Below are positions 8,270 through 14,261 of a stretch of DNA of 27,605 nucleotides, one piece after another (within the stretch, counting starts at the first letter, position 1; each line of letters begins with the position of its first letter). Source of the stretch: a virus; IMG/VR virus record IMGVR_UViG_3300026077_000506, positions 1 through 27,605 of that record; one strand, 5' to 3'. The position numbers were made by a program, and so were the translations under genes. The notes below the pieces were generated by a model, which saw nothing but the letters and a program-made list of their open reading frames with translations, was not told the DNA's origin and made no database searches.

Positions 8270-9269
8270 AGATACACATATCCTCAACTAATTGTTTGAA
8301 TGTTGTTTTAGGTTCCCAACCTAATTTCTGTTTTGCTTTTGTTGCATCACCAAGTAAACTTTCAACCTCTGCAGGTCTGAAATACTTTTCATTAACAGCA
8401 ACAATAGTTCTCTTCGTTGTCTTATCAATTCCAATCTCATCTAAACCAGAACCCATCCATTCAATATTAAATCCAAATATTGGTGCTGCTGCCTCTACAA
8501 ATTCACGAACAGAGTGTTGTTCACCCGTAGCAATGACGTAATCATCTGGTTCATCTTGTTGTAGCATCATCCACATTGCTTCAACATAATCTTTTGCGTG
8601 ACCCCAATCTCTCTTTGCATCAAGATTACCAAGATACAAAACATTCTGTAATCCAACAGATATTCTTGAAAGACCTTGTGTTATCTTACGAGTCACAAAA
8701 GTTTCTCCTCTTCTAGGAGACTCGTGGTTGAATAGAATACCAGAACTGCAATGCATATTATATGCTTCACGATAGTTCTTAATTATCCAGTAACCATATA
8801 GTTTCGCAACTCCATATGGAGAACGTGGATGAAATGGTGTTGTTTCTGTCTGTGGAAACTCTTGTGCCTGTCCATAAAGTTCTGATGTAGATGCTTGATA
8901 GATGCGTACATCATCTTGCATACCAAGAATTCTTACTGCTTCAAGAATACGAAGTGTACCCATTGCATCAACCATACCAGTATATTCTGGCAACTCAAAA
9001 GAAACCTTAACGTGACTCTGTGCTGCGAGATTATAAATTTCGTGTGGTTGAACTTTTTGTATAATATGAATGATACTACCAGAATCGGTCATATCACCAT
9101 AATGAAGTTTAATCTTGCTGTAGATAGGGTCAATACGATGGGTATTAATCAGAGAACTTCTCCTGACAATACCGTGTACATCATACCCCTTAGACAATAA
9201 AAACTCGGCAAGATATGAACCATCCTGCCCAGTTATGCCTGTTATTAATGCTGTTCTAGCGTATTTCAT
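8259..9269 (-). CDS. gmd: GDP-mannose 4,6-dehydratase
   Basis: This 336-residue enzyme dehydrates GDP-D-mannose to GDP-4-keto-6-deoxymannose, the precursor of GDP-fucose, rhamnose and perosamine. The family fingerprints are clear: [17 protein letters not shown] at the N-terminus, [37 protein letters not shown] for YxxxK, and [18 protein letters not shown]. The start ATG at 9269 is used rather than the in-frame GTG at 9275. No strong Shine-Dalgarno is seen. It opens the run of overlapping sugar genes, and a 31-nt gap separates it from the cupin gene upstream. Confidence 0.95.
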   Translation of the reverse strand: MKYARTALITGITGQDGSYLAEFLLSKGYDVHGIVRRSSLINTHRIDPIYSKIKLHYGDMTDSGSIIHIIQKVQPHEIYNLAAQSHVKVSFELPEYTGMVDAMGTLRILEAVRILGMQDDVRIYQASTSELYGQAQEFPQTETTPFHPRSPYGVAKLYGYWIIKNYREAYNMHCSSGILFNHESPRRGETFVTRKITQGLSRISVGLQNVLYLGNLDAKRDWGHAKDYVEAMWMMLQQDEPDDYVIATGEQHSVREFVEAAAPIFGFNIEWMGSGLDEIGIDKTTKRTIVAVNEKYFRPAEVESLLGDATKAKQKLGWEPKTTFKQLVEDMCIYGQ

Positions 9270-9300
9270 AATCACATAATAAAGAAAAATTTAGAGATTG

Positions 9301-9639
9301 TCAATCCCTTCCGTGGTCATCCTCAAATCTTTCAATGTCATCCTCCTCTAGGTAAGGACCACTTTGAACCTCAATAATTTTAAGTGGTATCTTACCAGGA
9401 TTTGACAAACGATGCTTACATCCTAACGGAATGTATGTGCTTTGATTCTCACCGATTAATTGTCTAGCATCATTTAATTGAACCTCTGCTGTGCCACTCA
9501 CAACAATCCAATGCTCGGTTCGATGATGATGCTTTTGAAGTGATAATCTATGACCTGGTTTTACTTCAATGTTTTTTACTTTGAATCTTTCACCTTGATC
9601 AATTACTTCATACCAACCCCAAGGTCTTTCTTCCTTCAT
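9301..9639 (-). CDS. Cupin mannose-6-phosphate isomerase (type II, C-terminal domain only)
   Basis: This 112-residue single cupin matches the C-terminal isomerase domain of bifunctional ManC/AlgA proteins: [41 protein letters not shown], and [13 protein letters not shown]. The metal-binding HHHRTEHW cluster and the later His are present. The guanylyltransferase domain that usually precedes it is absent, so the protein can only interconvert fructose-6-phosphate and mannose-6-phosphate. GDP-mannose would then need host phosphomannomutase and guanylyltransferase. It lies upstream of gmd and is coupled by an ATGA overlap to a small unknown gene. Confidence 0.88.
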   Translation of the reverse strand: MKEERPWGWYEVIDQGERFKVKNIEVKPGHRLSLQKHHHRTEHWIVVSGTAEVQLNDARQLIGENQSTYIPLGCKHRLSNPGKIPLKIIEVQSGPYLEEDDIERFEDDHGRD

Positions 9640-9839
9640 TTCTTAAAGTACTTATGTATAATATCAATTTGATCTTGATACTTGGCAATCATATCAAGTT
9701 CTTGCTCAATTGCCTCAACAATATTAGAGTGCTCACCGATTCCCGCAGGATTCGTAAGGTAAACTTCTACGTTGGCAACGTGCTTTTGAATATCACCTTG
9801 AGCGTGTGCTAAAAGTGCCTTAATCAGTTGTTCTCTCAT
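9636..9839 (-). CDS. Small conserved-type phage protein, unknown function
   Basis: I do not recognise this 67-residue protein. It is soluble and mostly helical in appearance. It starts [17 protein letters not shown], contains a short loop [10 protein letters not shown], and ends with an amphipathic helix rich in Ile, Tyr, Gln and Lys. It overlaps the preceding gene by 20 nt and the cupin gene by an ATGA junction, which supports its being translated. It shares the early-type promoter at 10086-10114. Confidence 0.75.
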   Translation of the reverse strand: MREQLIKALLAHAQGDIQKHVANVEVYLTNPAGIGEHSNIVEAIEQELDMIAKYQDQIDIIHKYFKK

Positions 9840-10062
9840 TTTTTGCGTATGCAGTAACTTCGGGTGATGGGTCTAACCATTTTGTATACTGAAAATCCTC
9901 CATCGCAGTTTCTAACTGCATGAAGTTATCACAGAGGTACATATCTCTATACCTCTCAGTATATGTATTATACTTTTGAATACGGTAATCTGGTTCACCG
10001 TTTAGTTCAATAATTCCAGATTCAACATACCTATAAGGGTATCTCTCAAGTAAAACTTCCAT
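9820..10062 (-). CDS. Small unknown protein, aromatic-rich
   Basis: This 80-residue soluble protein starts with MEVLLERYPYRYVESG and is rich in Tyr, Glu and Asp. I do not recognise a family. The ATG at 10062 lies about 24 nt downstream of a near-consensus sigma70 -10 box (TATAAT at 10086-10091), making this the first gene of a transcript that runs into the cupin, gmd and the whole sugar cassette. No strong Shine-Dalgarno precedes it. Confidence 0.78.
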   Translation of the reverse strand: MEVLLERYPYRYVESGIIELNGEPDYRIQKYNTYTERYRDMYLCDNFMQLETAMEDFQYTKWLDPSPEVTAYAKNERTTD

Positions 10063-10085
10063 AGTGTTTCATAATATATGTCTAT

Positions 10086-10114
10086 ATTATACCGCTACAA
10101 ACACATCTAGTCAA
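10086..10114 (-). promoter_or_regulatory. Sigma70-like promoter TTGACT-N17-TATAAT
   Basis: On the minus strand a -35 hexamer TTGACT (10109-10114) and a -10 hexamer TATAAT (10086-10091) are separated by exactly 17 nt, one base from the full consensus. It faces the gene at 9820-10062 and probably the sugar operon beyond. The -35 box overlaps the stop codon of the preceding gene (10107-10109). Host RNA polymerase should recognise this as a strong early promoter. Confidence 0.75.
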
Positions 10115-10352
10115 GTTCTTTTTCGTCTTCTTCCTGTTTAAAAACTAGTAATTCTTCACCATACTTTACACCCTCCATCTCTGGATGTGGAGCAGGTATT
10201 TTATATGGTTTCATCGCATCGCCATATGACCTTACAGGTCTTCTATCCATTTCTGATAAAGTTGATGTCATCATCTTCCACATGAAAGCAAATGTTGAAG
10301 CAAACAACATTACAAAAAATACAAGATATATGAAAACTAATGTATCGTTCAT
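10107..10352 (-). CDS. Small single-pass membrane protein, unknown
   Basis: This 81-residue protein has one N-terminal membrane segment (about residues 5-27, LVFIYLVFFVMLFASTFAFMW), followed by a hydrophilic tail containing PHPEMEGVKYGEELLVFK and a run of acidic residues at the end. The HPEM...G.ELLV tail is reminiscent of small cyanobacterial membrane proteins with an HPEL...LLV ending, but I cannot name a family. It is coupled to the upstream gene by an ATGA overlap. Confidence 0.75.
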   Translation of the reverse strand: MNDTLVFIYLVFFVMLFASTFAFMWKMMTSTLSEMDRRPVRSYGDAMKPYKIPAPHPEMEGVKYGEELLVFKQEEDEKELD

Positions 10353-10723
10353 CTAAATGGCCAAACCTTTTGAATTGGTACTTGTCTAATTCTATCTATA
10401 ACATCTGTTTCAATCTTATCCAATATATTAACATCAAGATGCATAAATGGTGGAATGATTCCTAACATTCTAAGCAAACCATCAACGAATAATGCAAGTG
10501 TTGTGAATCCAAGAATCATACTAATCACAGTGGCATCACGATTATGTTTTGCCATTGATTCTTCATCAATTCTTCTTGCTTCTGTAACTGCTTTCTCAAC
10601 AGCAGCATCAATCAAAACATTCACCTCTTCTTTAGTGTATGCTATTTCTTTAATCTTTTTCTCTGTAGTATTACTCGGAGCAGTAATCGTAGAAACGGGG
10701 AAATCCTTAATTAGATTAATCAT
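10349..10723 (-). CDS. Membrane protein with helical N-domain, unknown
   Basis: This 124-residue protein has a Glu/Lys/Ala-rich helical stretch (about residues 20-65), then one hydrophobic segment (VISMILGFTTLALFVDGLL, roughly 67-85) and a basic C-terminus with IDRIRQVPIQKVWPFR. I do not recognise a family. The ATG at 10723 is about 23 nt downstream of an extended -10 box. The stop overlaps the next start by ATGA, so the two membrane proteins are translationally linked and may act together. Confidence 0.75.
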   Translation of the reverse strand: MINLIKDFPVSTITAPSNTTEKKIKEIAYTKEEVNVLIDAAVEKAVTEARRIDEESMAKHNRDATVISMILGFTTLALFVDGLLRMLGIIPPFMHLDVNILDKIETDVIDRIRQVPIQKVWPFR

Positions 10724-10745
10724 GATTGGTTGCTTTTTAATATGT

Positions 10746-10754
10746 ATTATATCA
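10746..10754 (-). promoter_or_regulatory. Extended -10 promoter TGATATAAT
   Basis: The minus strand reads TGATATAAT, a TGn-extended -10 element, upstream of the ATG at 10723. The TG is supplied by the TGA stop codon (10752-10754) of the small preceding gene. No convincing -35 box is present, as expected for extended -10 promoters. The surrounding 13-mer ATGTGATATAATA recurs exactly at 18090-18102. Confidence 0.5.
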
Positions 10755-10904
10755 CATCATCTCATATGATCCATGATGTGGTTTTTCTGCTCTTAATTTG
10801 CTATGTTTTTCCTGTAATTCGGTTATTTTTTTCAGGGTTTCCTGACTCTTTTTAATTTCGTCTATCTTTTTTTGAACTTGCTCAAGTTCTTTTTTGATAT
10901 CCAT
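10752..10904 (-). CDS. 50-residue coiled-coil-like small protein
   Basis: This ATG-to-TGA frame encodes 50 residues with a strongly helical, heptad-like composition: MDIKKELEQVQKKIDEI, then KKITELQEKHSKL, ending HHGSYEMM. It is dominated by Lys, Glu, Gln, Ile and Leu with hydrophobic residues about every 3-4 positions, consistent with a short coiled coil. It lies between two annotated genes on the same strand and fills what would otherwise be a 258-nt gap. A late-type CTAAATA box at 10979-10985 lies upstream. No homologue is known to me. Confidence 0.6.
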   Translation of the reverse strand: MDIKKELEQVQKKIDEIKKSQETLKKITELQEKHSKLRAEKPHHGSYEMM

Positions 10905-10978
10905 ACGTCGTAAAAATTCTGCCCTTATGACCTCCCCACATAAAGAACTACACAGTGAGTTGTAGGTCTAAGTACTTA

Positions 10979-10985
10979 TATTTAG
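10979..10985 (-). promoter_or_regulatory. Late-promoter-like box CTAAATA
   Basis: The minus strand reads CTAAATA, close to the T4-type late promoter core (TATAAATA) and to the same box upstream of the plus-strand exported genes at 13737-13744. It overlaps the stop codon of the gene ending at 10982 and would drive the 50-residue gene. Such AT-rich boxes occur by chance in this genome, so the call is tentative. Confidence 0.35.
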
Positions 10986-11236
10986 CGAACTTCAAAGTCT
11001 AACTTGCGTATTTTACGTTTGCTACGCTGCTCTTGCCACTCGATTTGCTCTGTAGAAAGACCTCCATCTTTCTTAGTTGTGTATGTATTAAGCATAATAA
11101 CTTTGCTCAAATCAACAGCAGATATAACATCTCCTTTGATGGTTGTCATATTTGCACAACCACAACATACTGATTTTCCTGCAGCAGATCTTATCTCCTT
11201 GCTACAGGATTTGCATCTAACTCTTATTGGTTCCAT
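10982..11236 (-). CDS. Putative zinc-ribbon small protein
   Basis: From the ATG at 11236 this is an 84-residue protein. It begins MEPIRVRCKSCSKEI and then has SVCCGCANM, so CxxC and CCxC clusters lie about 18 residues apart, an arrangement able to bind one zinc ion. The C-terminal half is basic (QRSKRKIRKLDFEVR). Another in-frame ATG at 11245 adds three residues (MLK); neither has a clear Shine-Dalgarno. I cannot assign a family. Nucleic-acid or protein binding would be usual for such a ribbon but is not shown. Confidence 0.7.
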   Translation of the reverse strand: MEPIRVRCKSCSKEIRSAAGKSVCCGCANMTTIKGDVISAVDLSKVIMLNTYTTKKDGGLSTEQIEWQEQRSKRKIRKLDFEVR

Positions 11237-11252
11237 TTTTAACATTCTTACT

Positions 11253-11429
11253 TTAACGTTTTCCACCTGGCAATTCAACTTCTCTACATACCAGATAACT
11301 CTCAATTGCTTTGCATGAGAATGCTCTTTGTCTTCCTGCTCTTCCCAACAAAAAAGTAATTGAAATAAGTTGGATTACTATAACAATAGGTAATCCAACT
11401 TTAACAAGTGTTTTTACTTTACGATTCAT
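11253..11429 (-). CDS. 58-residue small membrane protein
   Basis: An ATG-to-TAA frame encodes 58 residues. There is a basic start MNRKVKTLVKVG, one hydrophobic segment (GLPIVIVIQLISITFLLG, about residues 12-29), and a tail with two cysteines ending in VELPGGKR. The topology looks like an N-in, single-pass protein. It fills the gap between pstS and the zinc-ribbon gene, ending 16 nt before the latter's start. No family recognised. Confidence 0.6.
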   Translation of the reverse strand: MNRKVKTLVKVGLPIVIVIQLISITFLLGRAGRQRAFSCKAIESYLVCREVELPGGKR

Positions 11430-11454
11430 AATGTTATTGTATCACAACTATATA

Positions 11455-12417
11455 TCACTTACTTATTCTCTCCACAGCAGCACGAGACTTTTCAAGAATA
11501 CCACCTTTAAGAGGAACAAATCCTAGTTTAGGTGCTTTATCTTGATACTCATCACTCAATATAGTACTGAGTGTTGTCTTGATTGCATCTGTATTCTTAC
11601 CGTTACCAGTTTCATATGCAAGTATCCAAGTCAAAGTTGCAATCGGATATGCTCCTTCTGCTTCTGGATTTGGATTTGTTCCTGCAAGGTTTTCATCAAG
11701 AGAGATACTATTAAGTGCCTTTGCTCCTGCATCTACTGATGGTAATACAAAATCACCCCACTTGTTTTGTATTGCTGCAGGTTTTATAACATCACCAATA
11801 TAAGATTGATTTACATATCCAATAGCACCTGGTGTATTTGTAATTACTCCTGCAACACCTGCATTACCTTTACCACCAACTCCAACTGGCCAAGCAACAG
11901 ATTTTCCTGTGCCAATTGTCCAAGTCTTTGAGAATGATTGCATAGAGTTTGTAAATGCTGCTGTAGTCCCAGAACCATCAGAACGATATACCCATAGCAT
12001 CTTTTGATCATCACATCCTACTTGTGACCAGTTGTTGATAATACCTAGTGCAACTTCAACTGCCTGTTGCTGTGTAAGTTTGACATCACAATCAGGATTG
12101 TTATAACCAAATGCAATTGTTCCACCTGTCATCGGTATCTGAACCATACCTCTTTTCACTTTTGCAATATCACTTTCTTTCATTGGGTCGTCTGATGCAC
12201 CAAAATGCACTGTCTCATCTATAAATGCTTTTCGACCAGAACCAGAACCAACTGCTTGATAGTTAACTCTAGGTCCTTTCTCCTTTGCTAAGTCAAAAAA
12301 CCAACGACTGTAAATTTTTGAGGGGAAAGATGCACCTGCACCAGATAATCTGGTTCTTGCATTTGCACAACTACTTGTGAGTAGTAAAGGAAGCAATGCG
12401 ATTGCTAAACGTTTCAT
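11455..12417 (-). CDS. pstS: Phosphate ABC-transporter substrate-binding protein PstS
   Basis: This 320-residue periplasmic phosphate-binding protein starts with an export signal, MKRLAIALLPLLLTSSCANA, that ends at a cysteine and could be a lipoprotein or ordinary signal. Family landmarks are LSGAGASFPSKIY, AVGSGSGRKAF, FGASDDPM, VYRSDGSGTTAAF and TPGAIGYVNQSY, which form the phosphate site in PstS. Length is normal. Cyanophage PstS is thought to boost phosphate capture through the host PstABC permease during infection. It stands apart from other transporter genes and is preceded by tandem 11-bp-spaced AT boxes that resemble a pho box. A terminator follows the gene upstream of it. Confidence 0.95.
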   Translation of the reverse strand: MKRLAIALLPLLLTSSCANARTRLSGAGASFPSKIYSRWFFDLAKEKGPRVNYQAVGSGSGRKAFIDETVHFGASDDPMKESDIAKVKRGMVQIPMTGGTIAFGYNNPDCDVKLTQQQAVEVALGIINNWSQVGCDDQKMLWVYRSDGSGTTAAFTNSMQSFSKTWTIGTGKSVAWPVGVGGKGNAGVAGVITNTPGAIGYVNQSYIGDVIKPAAIQNKWGDFVLPSVDAGAKALNSISLDENLAGTNPNPEAEGAYPIATLTWILAYETGNGKNTDAIKTTLSTILSDEYQDKAPKLGFVPLKGGILEKSRAAVERISK

Positions 12418-12418
12418 T

Positions 12419-12448
12419 TATTTAAAATAACCTTAGTATATATTTAAG
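12419..12448 (-). promoter_or_regulatory. Possible pho box upstream of pstS
   Basis: Immediately before the pstS start the minus strand has three 8-mers at an 11-bp period: CTTAAATA, ACTAAGGT and TTTAAATA, each followed by TAT or the start region. Cyanobacterial pho boxes are described as PyTTAAPyPyT/A repeats spaced by 3 bp. The first and third copies match 7 of 8 positions, the middle one poorly. The last copy abuts the ATG, which is too close for a normal operator. CTTAAATA could equally be a late-type box. Confidence 0.3.
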
Positions 12449-12451
12449 CAT

Positions 12452-12480
12452 AAAAAAAGACCCCTGCAACGCAGAGGTCT
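12452..12480 (-). terminator. Intrinsic terminator after the outer-membrane-like gene
   Basis: The minus-strand RNA reads AGACCTCTGC-GTT-GCAGGGGTCT followed by a run of seven T residues. The 10-bp stem has one mismatch and a 3-nt loop. It lies 20 nt after the stop codon at 12501 and before pstS, so it should insulate pstS from transcription arriving from upstream. Confidence 0.85.
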
Positions 12481-12500
12481 TGTATTAGATCGTTTTCAAC

Positions 12501-12857
12501 TTAGAATGTGAACTTCACACCAGCTTTAGCAGCCCAGTTAACATCGTCTTCTGCAGTTACACCAGAGATTTCTCCGTAGAACTTATCATAAGAACCACCA
12601 AGATATCCAATGAATTCTACATCACCGAACTCGTCAGAAGTTTCTGTGTGAGTCACTGTAGGACCACCAGATACATACCAACCGATTCCATTTGCTGTTT
12701 GTCCCTCATATCCGACTACTGCTTCTAGTCCACCTGATGAGTAAGCACCGTCGGGGTATGAACCAGTTGCTTCCAAATTGACGTATGGACCAGCAAAAGC
12801 TGCACCAGCGAATAGGAATGGAGATGCTGCTACTGCAGCGATTGTTGATTTAAACAT
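12501..12857 (-). CDS. Small exported protein, outer-membrane beta-barrel-like
   Basis: This 118-residue protein has a clear signal peptide (MFKSTIAAVAASPFLFAGAAFA, cleavage before GPYVN). The rest is alternating polar/hydrophobic strands with aromatic residues (GWYVSGGP, FIGYLGGSYDKFYGE). It ends AKAGVKFTF, the terminal aromatic signature used for barrel assembly in outer-membrane proteins. About 96 mature residues would allow at most a very small or oligomeric barrel. It sits between talC and pstS, each side bounded by a terminator. Function unknown; a role in outer-membrane permeability or nutrient uptake with PstS is speculation. No Shine-Dalgarno is visible, and the leader is A-rich. Confidence 0.8.
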   Translation of the reverse strand: MFKSTIAAVAASPFLFAGAAFAGPYVNLEATGSYPDGAYSSGGLEAVVGYEGQTANGIGWYVSGGPTVTHTETSDEFGDVEFIGYLGGSYDKFYGEISGVTAEDDVNWAAKAGVKFTF

Positions 12858-12884
12858 TTTTTTGTATATTATCTCGCAAGCAAT

Positions 12885-12938
12885 AAAAAAACCTGCGGAT
12901 GGAAATTCTTTCGACTAGAATTTTACATTCTACGCAGG
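12885..12938 (-). terminator. Long hairpin terminator downstream of talC (or part of a small RNA)
   Basis: On the minus strand an outer stem CCTGCG/CGCAGG encloses an inner 7-bp stem AAATTCT/AGAATTT with loop AGTCGAA, and the structure is followed by seven T residues. It lies 84 nt beyond the talC stop. It works as an intrinsic terminator by sequence. It is longer than needed, and a second small hairpin with a GAAA tetraloop (GATC-GAAA-GATC) sits just before it, so the region could instead be a discrete structured RNA. Confidence 0.75.
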
Positions 12939-12974
12939 GGCACGATCTTTCGATCCCGTTGTTCTATGTAATGG

Positions 12975-12981
12975 TATTTAG
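12975..12981 (-). promoter_or_regulatory. Late-promoter-like box CTAAATA between talC and the exported gene
   Basis: The minus strand reads CTAAATA about 40 nt past the talC stop. A transcript starting about 12 nt downstream would meet the hairpin at 12938-12885 before reaching the exported gene at 12857. It could be the promoter of that gene or of an approximately 80-nt RNA. AT-rich background makes the box itself weak evidence. Confidence 0.35.
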
Positions 12982-13022
12982 TATACACTTTCTTTAGGTT
13001 TTTGTCAAGTGTGTGGAAATCT

Positions 13023-13670
13023 TTACCTTTTGACCTTTGCCCAATCCATATCGAAAAGGTATAATCCTTTGTCTGTGAGAACGTGATTGTACATTTTCTC
13101 GAAAACAGCAGGTGGCATTGTGACAACGTGAGCACCAGATGCAAATGAATCTGATACTGTCTTGACATCACGAACAGATGCTGCAAGTATCTCTGTCTTT
13201 CTTATATTCTGAATTGTATATACATCACTAATTTGGTCAATCAACTCAATACCATTGAATGAATTATCATCTACTCTTCCAACAAATGGTGAAACATACT
13301 TTGCACCTGCCTTTGCTGCAAGTATTGCTTGTGCTGCTGAGAAAATTAAAGTAACATTTACGTTTACCAAGTCTCTTGATAGTTTCTTACATACTTTAAG
13401 TCCATCAGGAGTACAAGGAACTTTGATTGTTGCATTCTTTCCAAACTTGCGAGAAAGACGCAAACCCTCCATATACATCGCATCAAAGTCACCAACGACT
13501 TCCATACTAATATCATCGATACCCATATCAATCAATTGTTGATAGACTTCTTCTGGGTCACGACCACTCTTCATAATAAGTGTTGGATTTGTAGTGATAC
13601 CATCAATCATATCGGTTGAAAAGTGTTTTTCAATCAATTCTGTATCAGCGGTATCCAAAAATAACTTCAT
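13023..13670 (-). CDS. talC: Transaldolase, cyanophage TalC type
   Basis: This 215-residue short transaldolase belongs to the fructose-6-phosphate aldolase/TalC family. It starts MKLFLDTADTELIEKH (Asp6), has DGITTNPTL near residue 23, and carries the Schiff-base lysine Lys83 in ATIKVPCTPDG. The segment SPFVGRVDD is the phosphate-binding region. It transfers dihydroxyacetone units between sugar phosphates in the pentose phosphate pathway. In cyanophages it is believed to raise NADPH and ribose supply for phage DNA synthesis. The gene is a single unit: a TATACT extended -10 promoter upstream and a hairpin terminator downstream. Confidence 0.96.
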   Translation of the reverse strand: MKLFLDTADTELIEKHFSTDMIDGITTNPTLIMKSGRDPEEVYQQLIDMGIDDISMEVVGDFDAMYMEGLRLSRKFGKNATIKVPCTPDGLKVCKKLSRDLVNVNVTLIFSAAQAILAAKAGAKYVSPFVGRVDDNSFNGIELIDQISDVYTIQNIRKTEILAASVRDVKTVSDSFASGAHVVTMPPAVFEKMYNHVLTDKGLYLFDMDWAKVKR

Positions 13671-13692
13671 AGTGTCTATAAACTGTACCTAT

Positions 13693-13701
13693 AGTATAAC
13701 A
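13693..13701 (-). promoter_or_regulatory. Extended -10 promoter TGTTATACT upstream of talC
   Basis: The minus strand has TGTTATACT, a TGn-extended -10 element one base from TATAAT, with the talC ATG 23 nt further on. No good -35 box is seen at 16-18 nt. It shares the divergent 102-nt gap with the plus-strand late box at 13737-13744. Confidence 0.5.
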
Positions 13702-13736
13702 CATATTTTTTGTTTGAAAACCTCAAGTTTTTATTT

Positions 13737-13744
13737 GCTAAATA
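13737..13744 (+). promoter_or_regulatory. Late-promoter-like box GCTAAATA for the exported-protein genes
   Basis: GCTAAATA lies 28 nt before the ATG at 13773, the distance expected for a T4-type late promoter with a short leader. It is the only promoter-like sequence I see for the three plus-strand exported genes, and it suggests late expression. Confidence 0.5.
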
Positions 13745-13772
13745 AAGCTACATCAATAGGTAAAAATAACAG

Positions 13773-14261
13773 ATGAAAAAACTATTACCTATATTATTGT
13801 TAGCGGGTTTTAGTTCACCTGCAATGGCAGATTTGACTCATAAACTTTCAAGCAGTGTTCAGTTGAGTGTAAACGCAGCTGCAACTCAGGTTGATAGGAT
13901 TGGTTCAACATATACCATATCAGGTTCAAATATTGATACAACTGATGGTACAACAGCAGGTACAGTATCTGCAGGAACTATCACATCAGGCATATATGCT
14001 CCTGGTACAATTGCAGCAACTCAAGATACAGCAGGTTCTGCTTTCAGCTTTTCGAGTTCCTACATTCAAGGTGATGCGGTAGCAACATCAGCTCCAACAG
14101 TGGGTCAGGTTGGTAACTTCTCAAGTCAGGTATCAACAGCAGCTGGTACAAAAGATACATTAGCAGGTACTATTACAAGTGCAGGTGTTATCACAGTAAC
14201 AGCAGGTGGTGCAGGTACTGTGGCTACTGGACAATTTGTAAACGAATTGACAATTAACTAA
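13773..14261 (+). CDS. Exported Ser/Thr/Gly/Ala-rich protein, first of three
   Basis: This 162-residue protein has a signal peptide MKKLLPILLLAGFSSPAMA (cleavage before DLTHK). The mature part is low-complexity, rich in Thr, Ser, Gly and Ala, with a beta-strand-like pattern such as GTITSGIYAPGTI and GVITVTAGGAGTV, and without Cys or long charged runs. STYTISGSNI and GSAFSFSSSY resemble YQYVVTGTNI and GEAFQFTESY in the next gene, so the two look like diverged paralogues. An extracellular or virion-surface fibre-like protein is a reasonable inference, but I recognise no named family. Confidence 0.8.
   Translation: MKKLLPILLLAGFSSPAMADLTHKLSSSVQLSVNAAATQVDRIGSTYTISGSNIDTTDGTTAGTVSAGTITSGIYAPGTIAATQDTAGSAFSFSSSYIQGDAVATSAPTVGQVGNFSSQVSTAAGTKDTLAGTITSAGVITVTAGGAGTVATGQFVNELTIN

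Noticed and set aside
12885-12981. tRNA-like hairpins on the minus strand after talC
   Set aside because: There is no 7-bp acceptor stem with a T-arm GTTCGA and anticodon arm in the right spacing. It fits a terminator or small RNA better.
12923-13186. An 87-residue minus-strand frame across the talC end
   Set aside because: It crosses the talC stop and a hairpin terminator. TalC is certain in the other frame.
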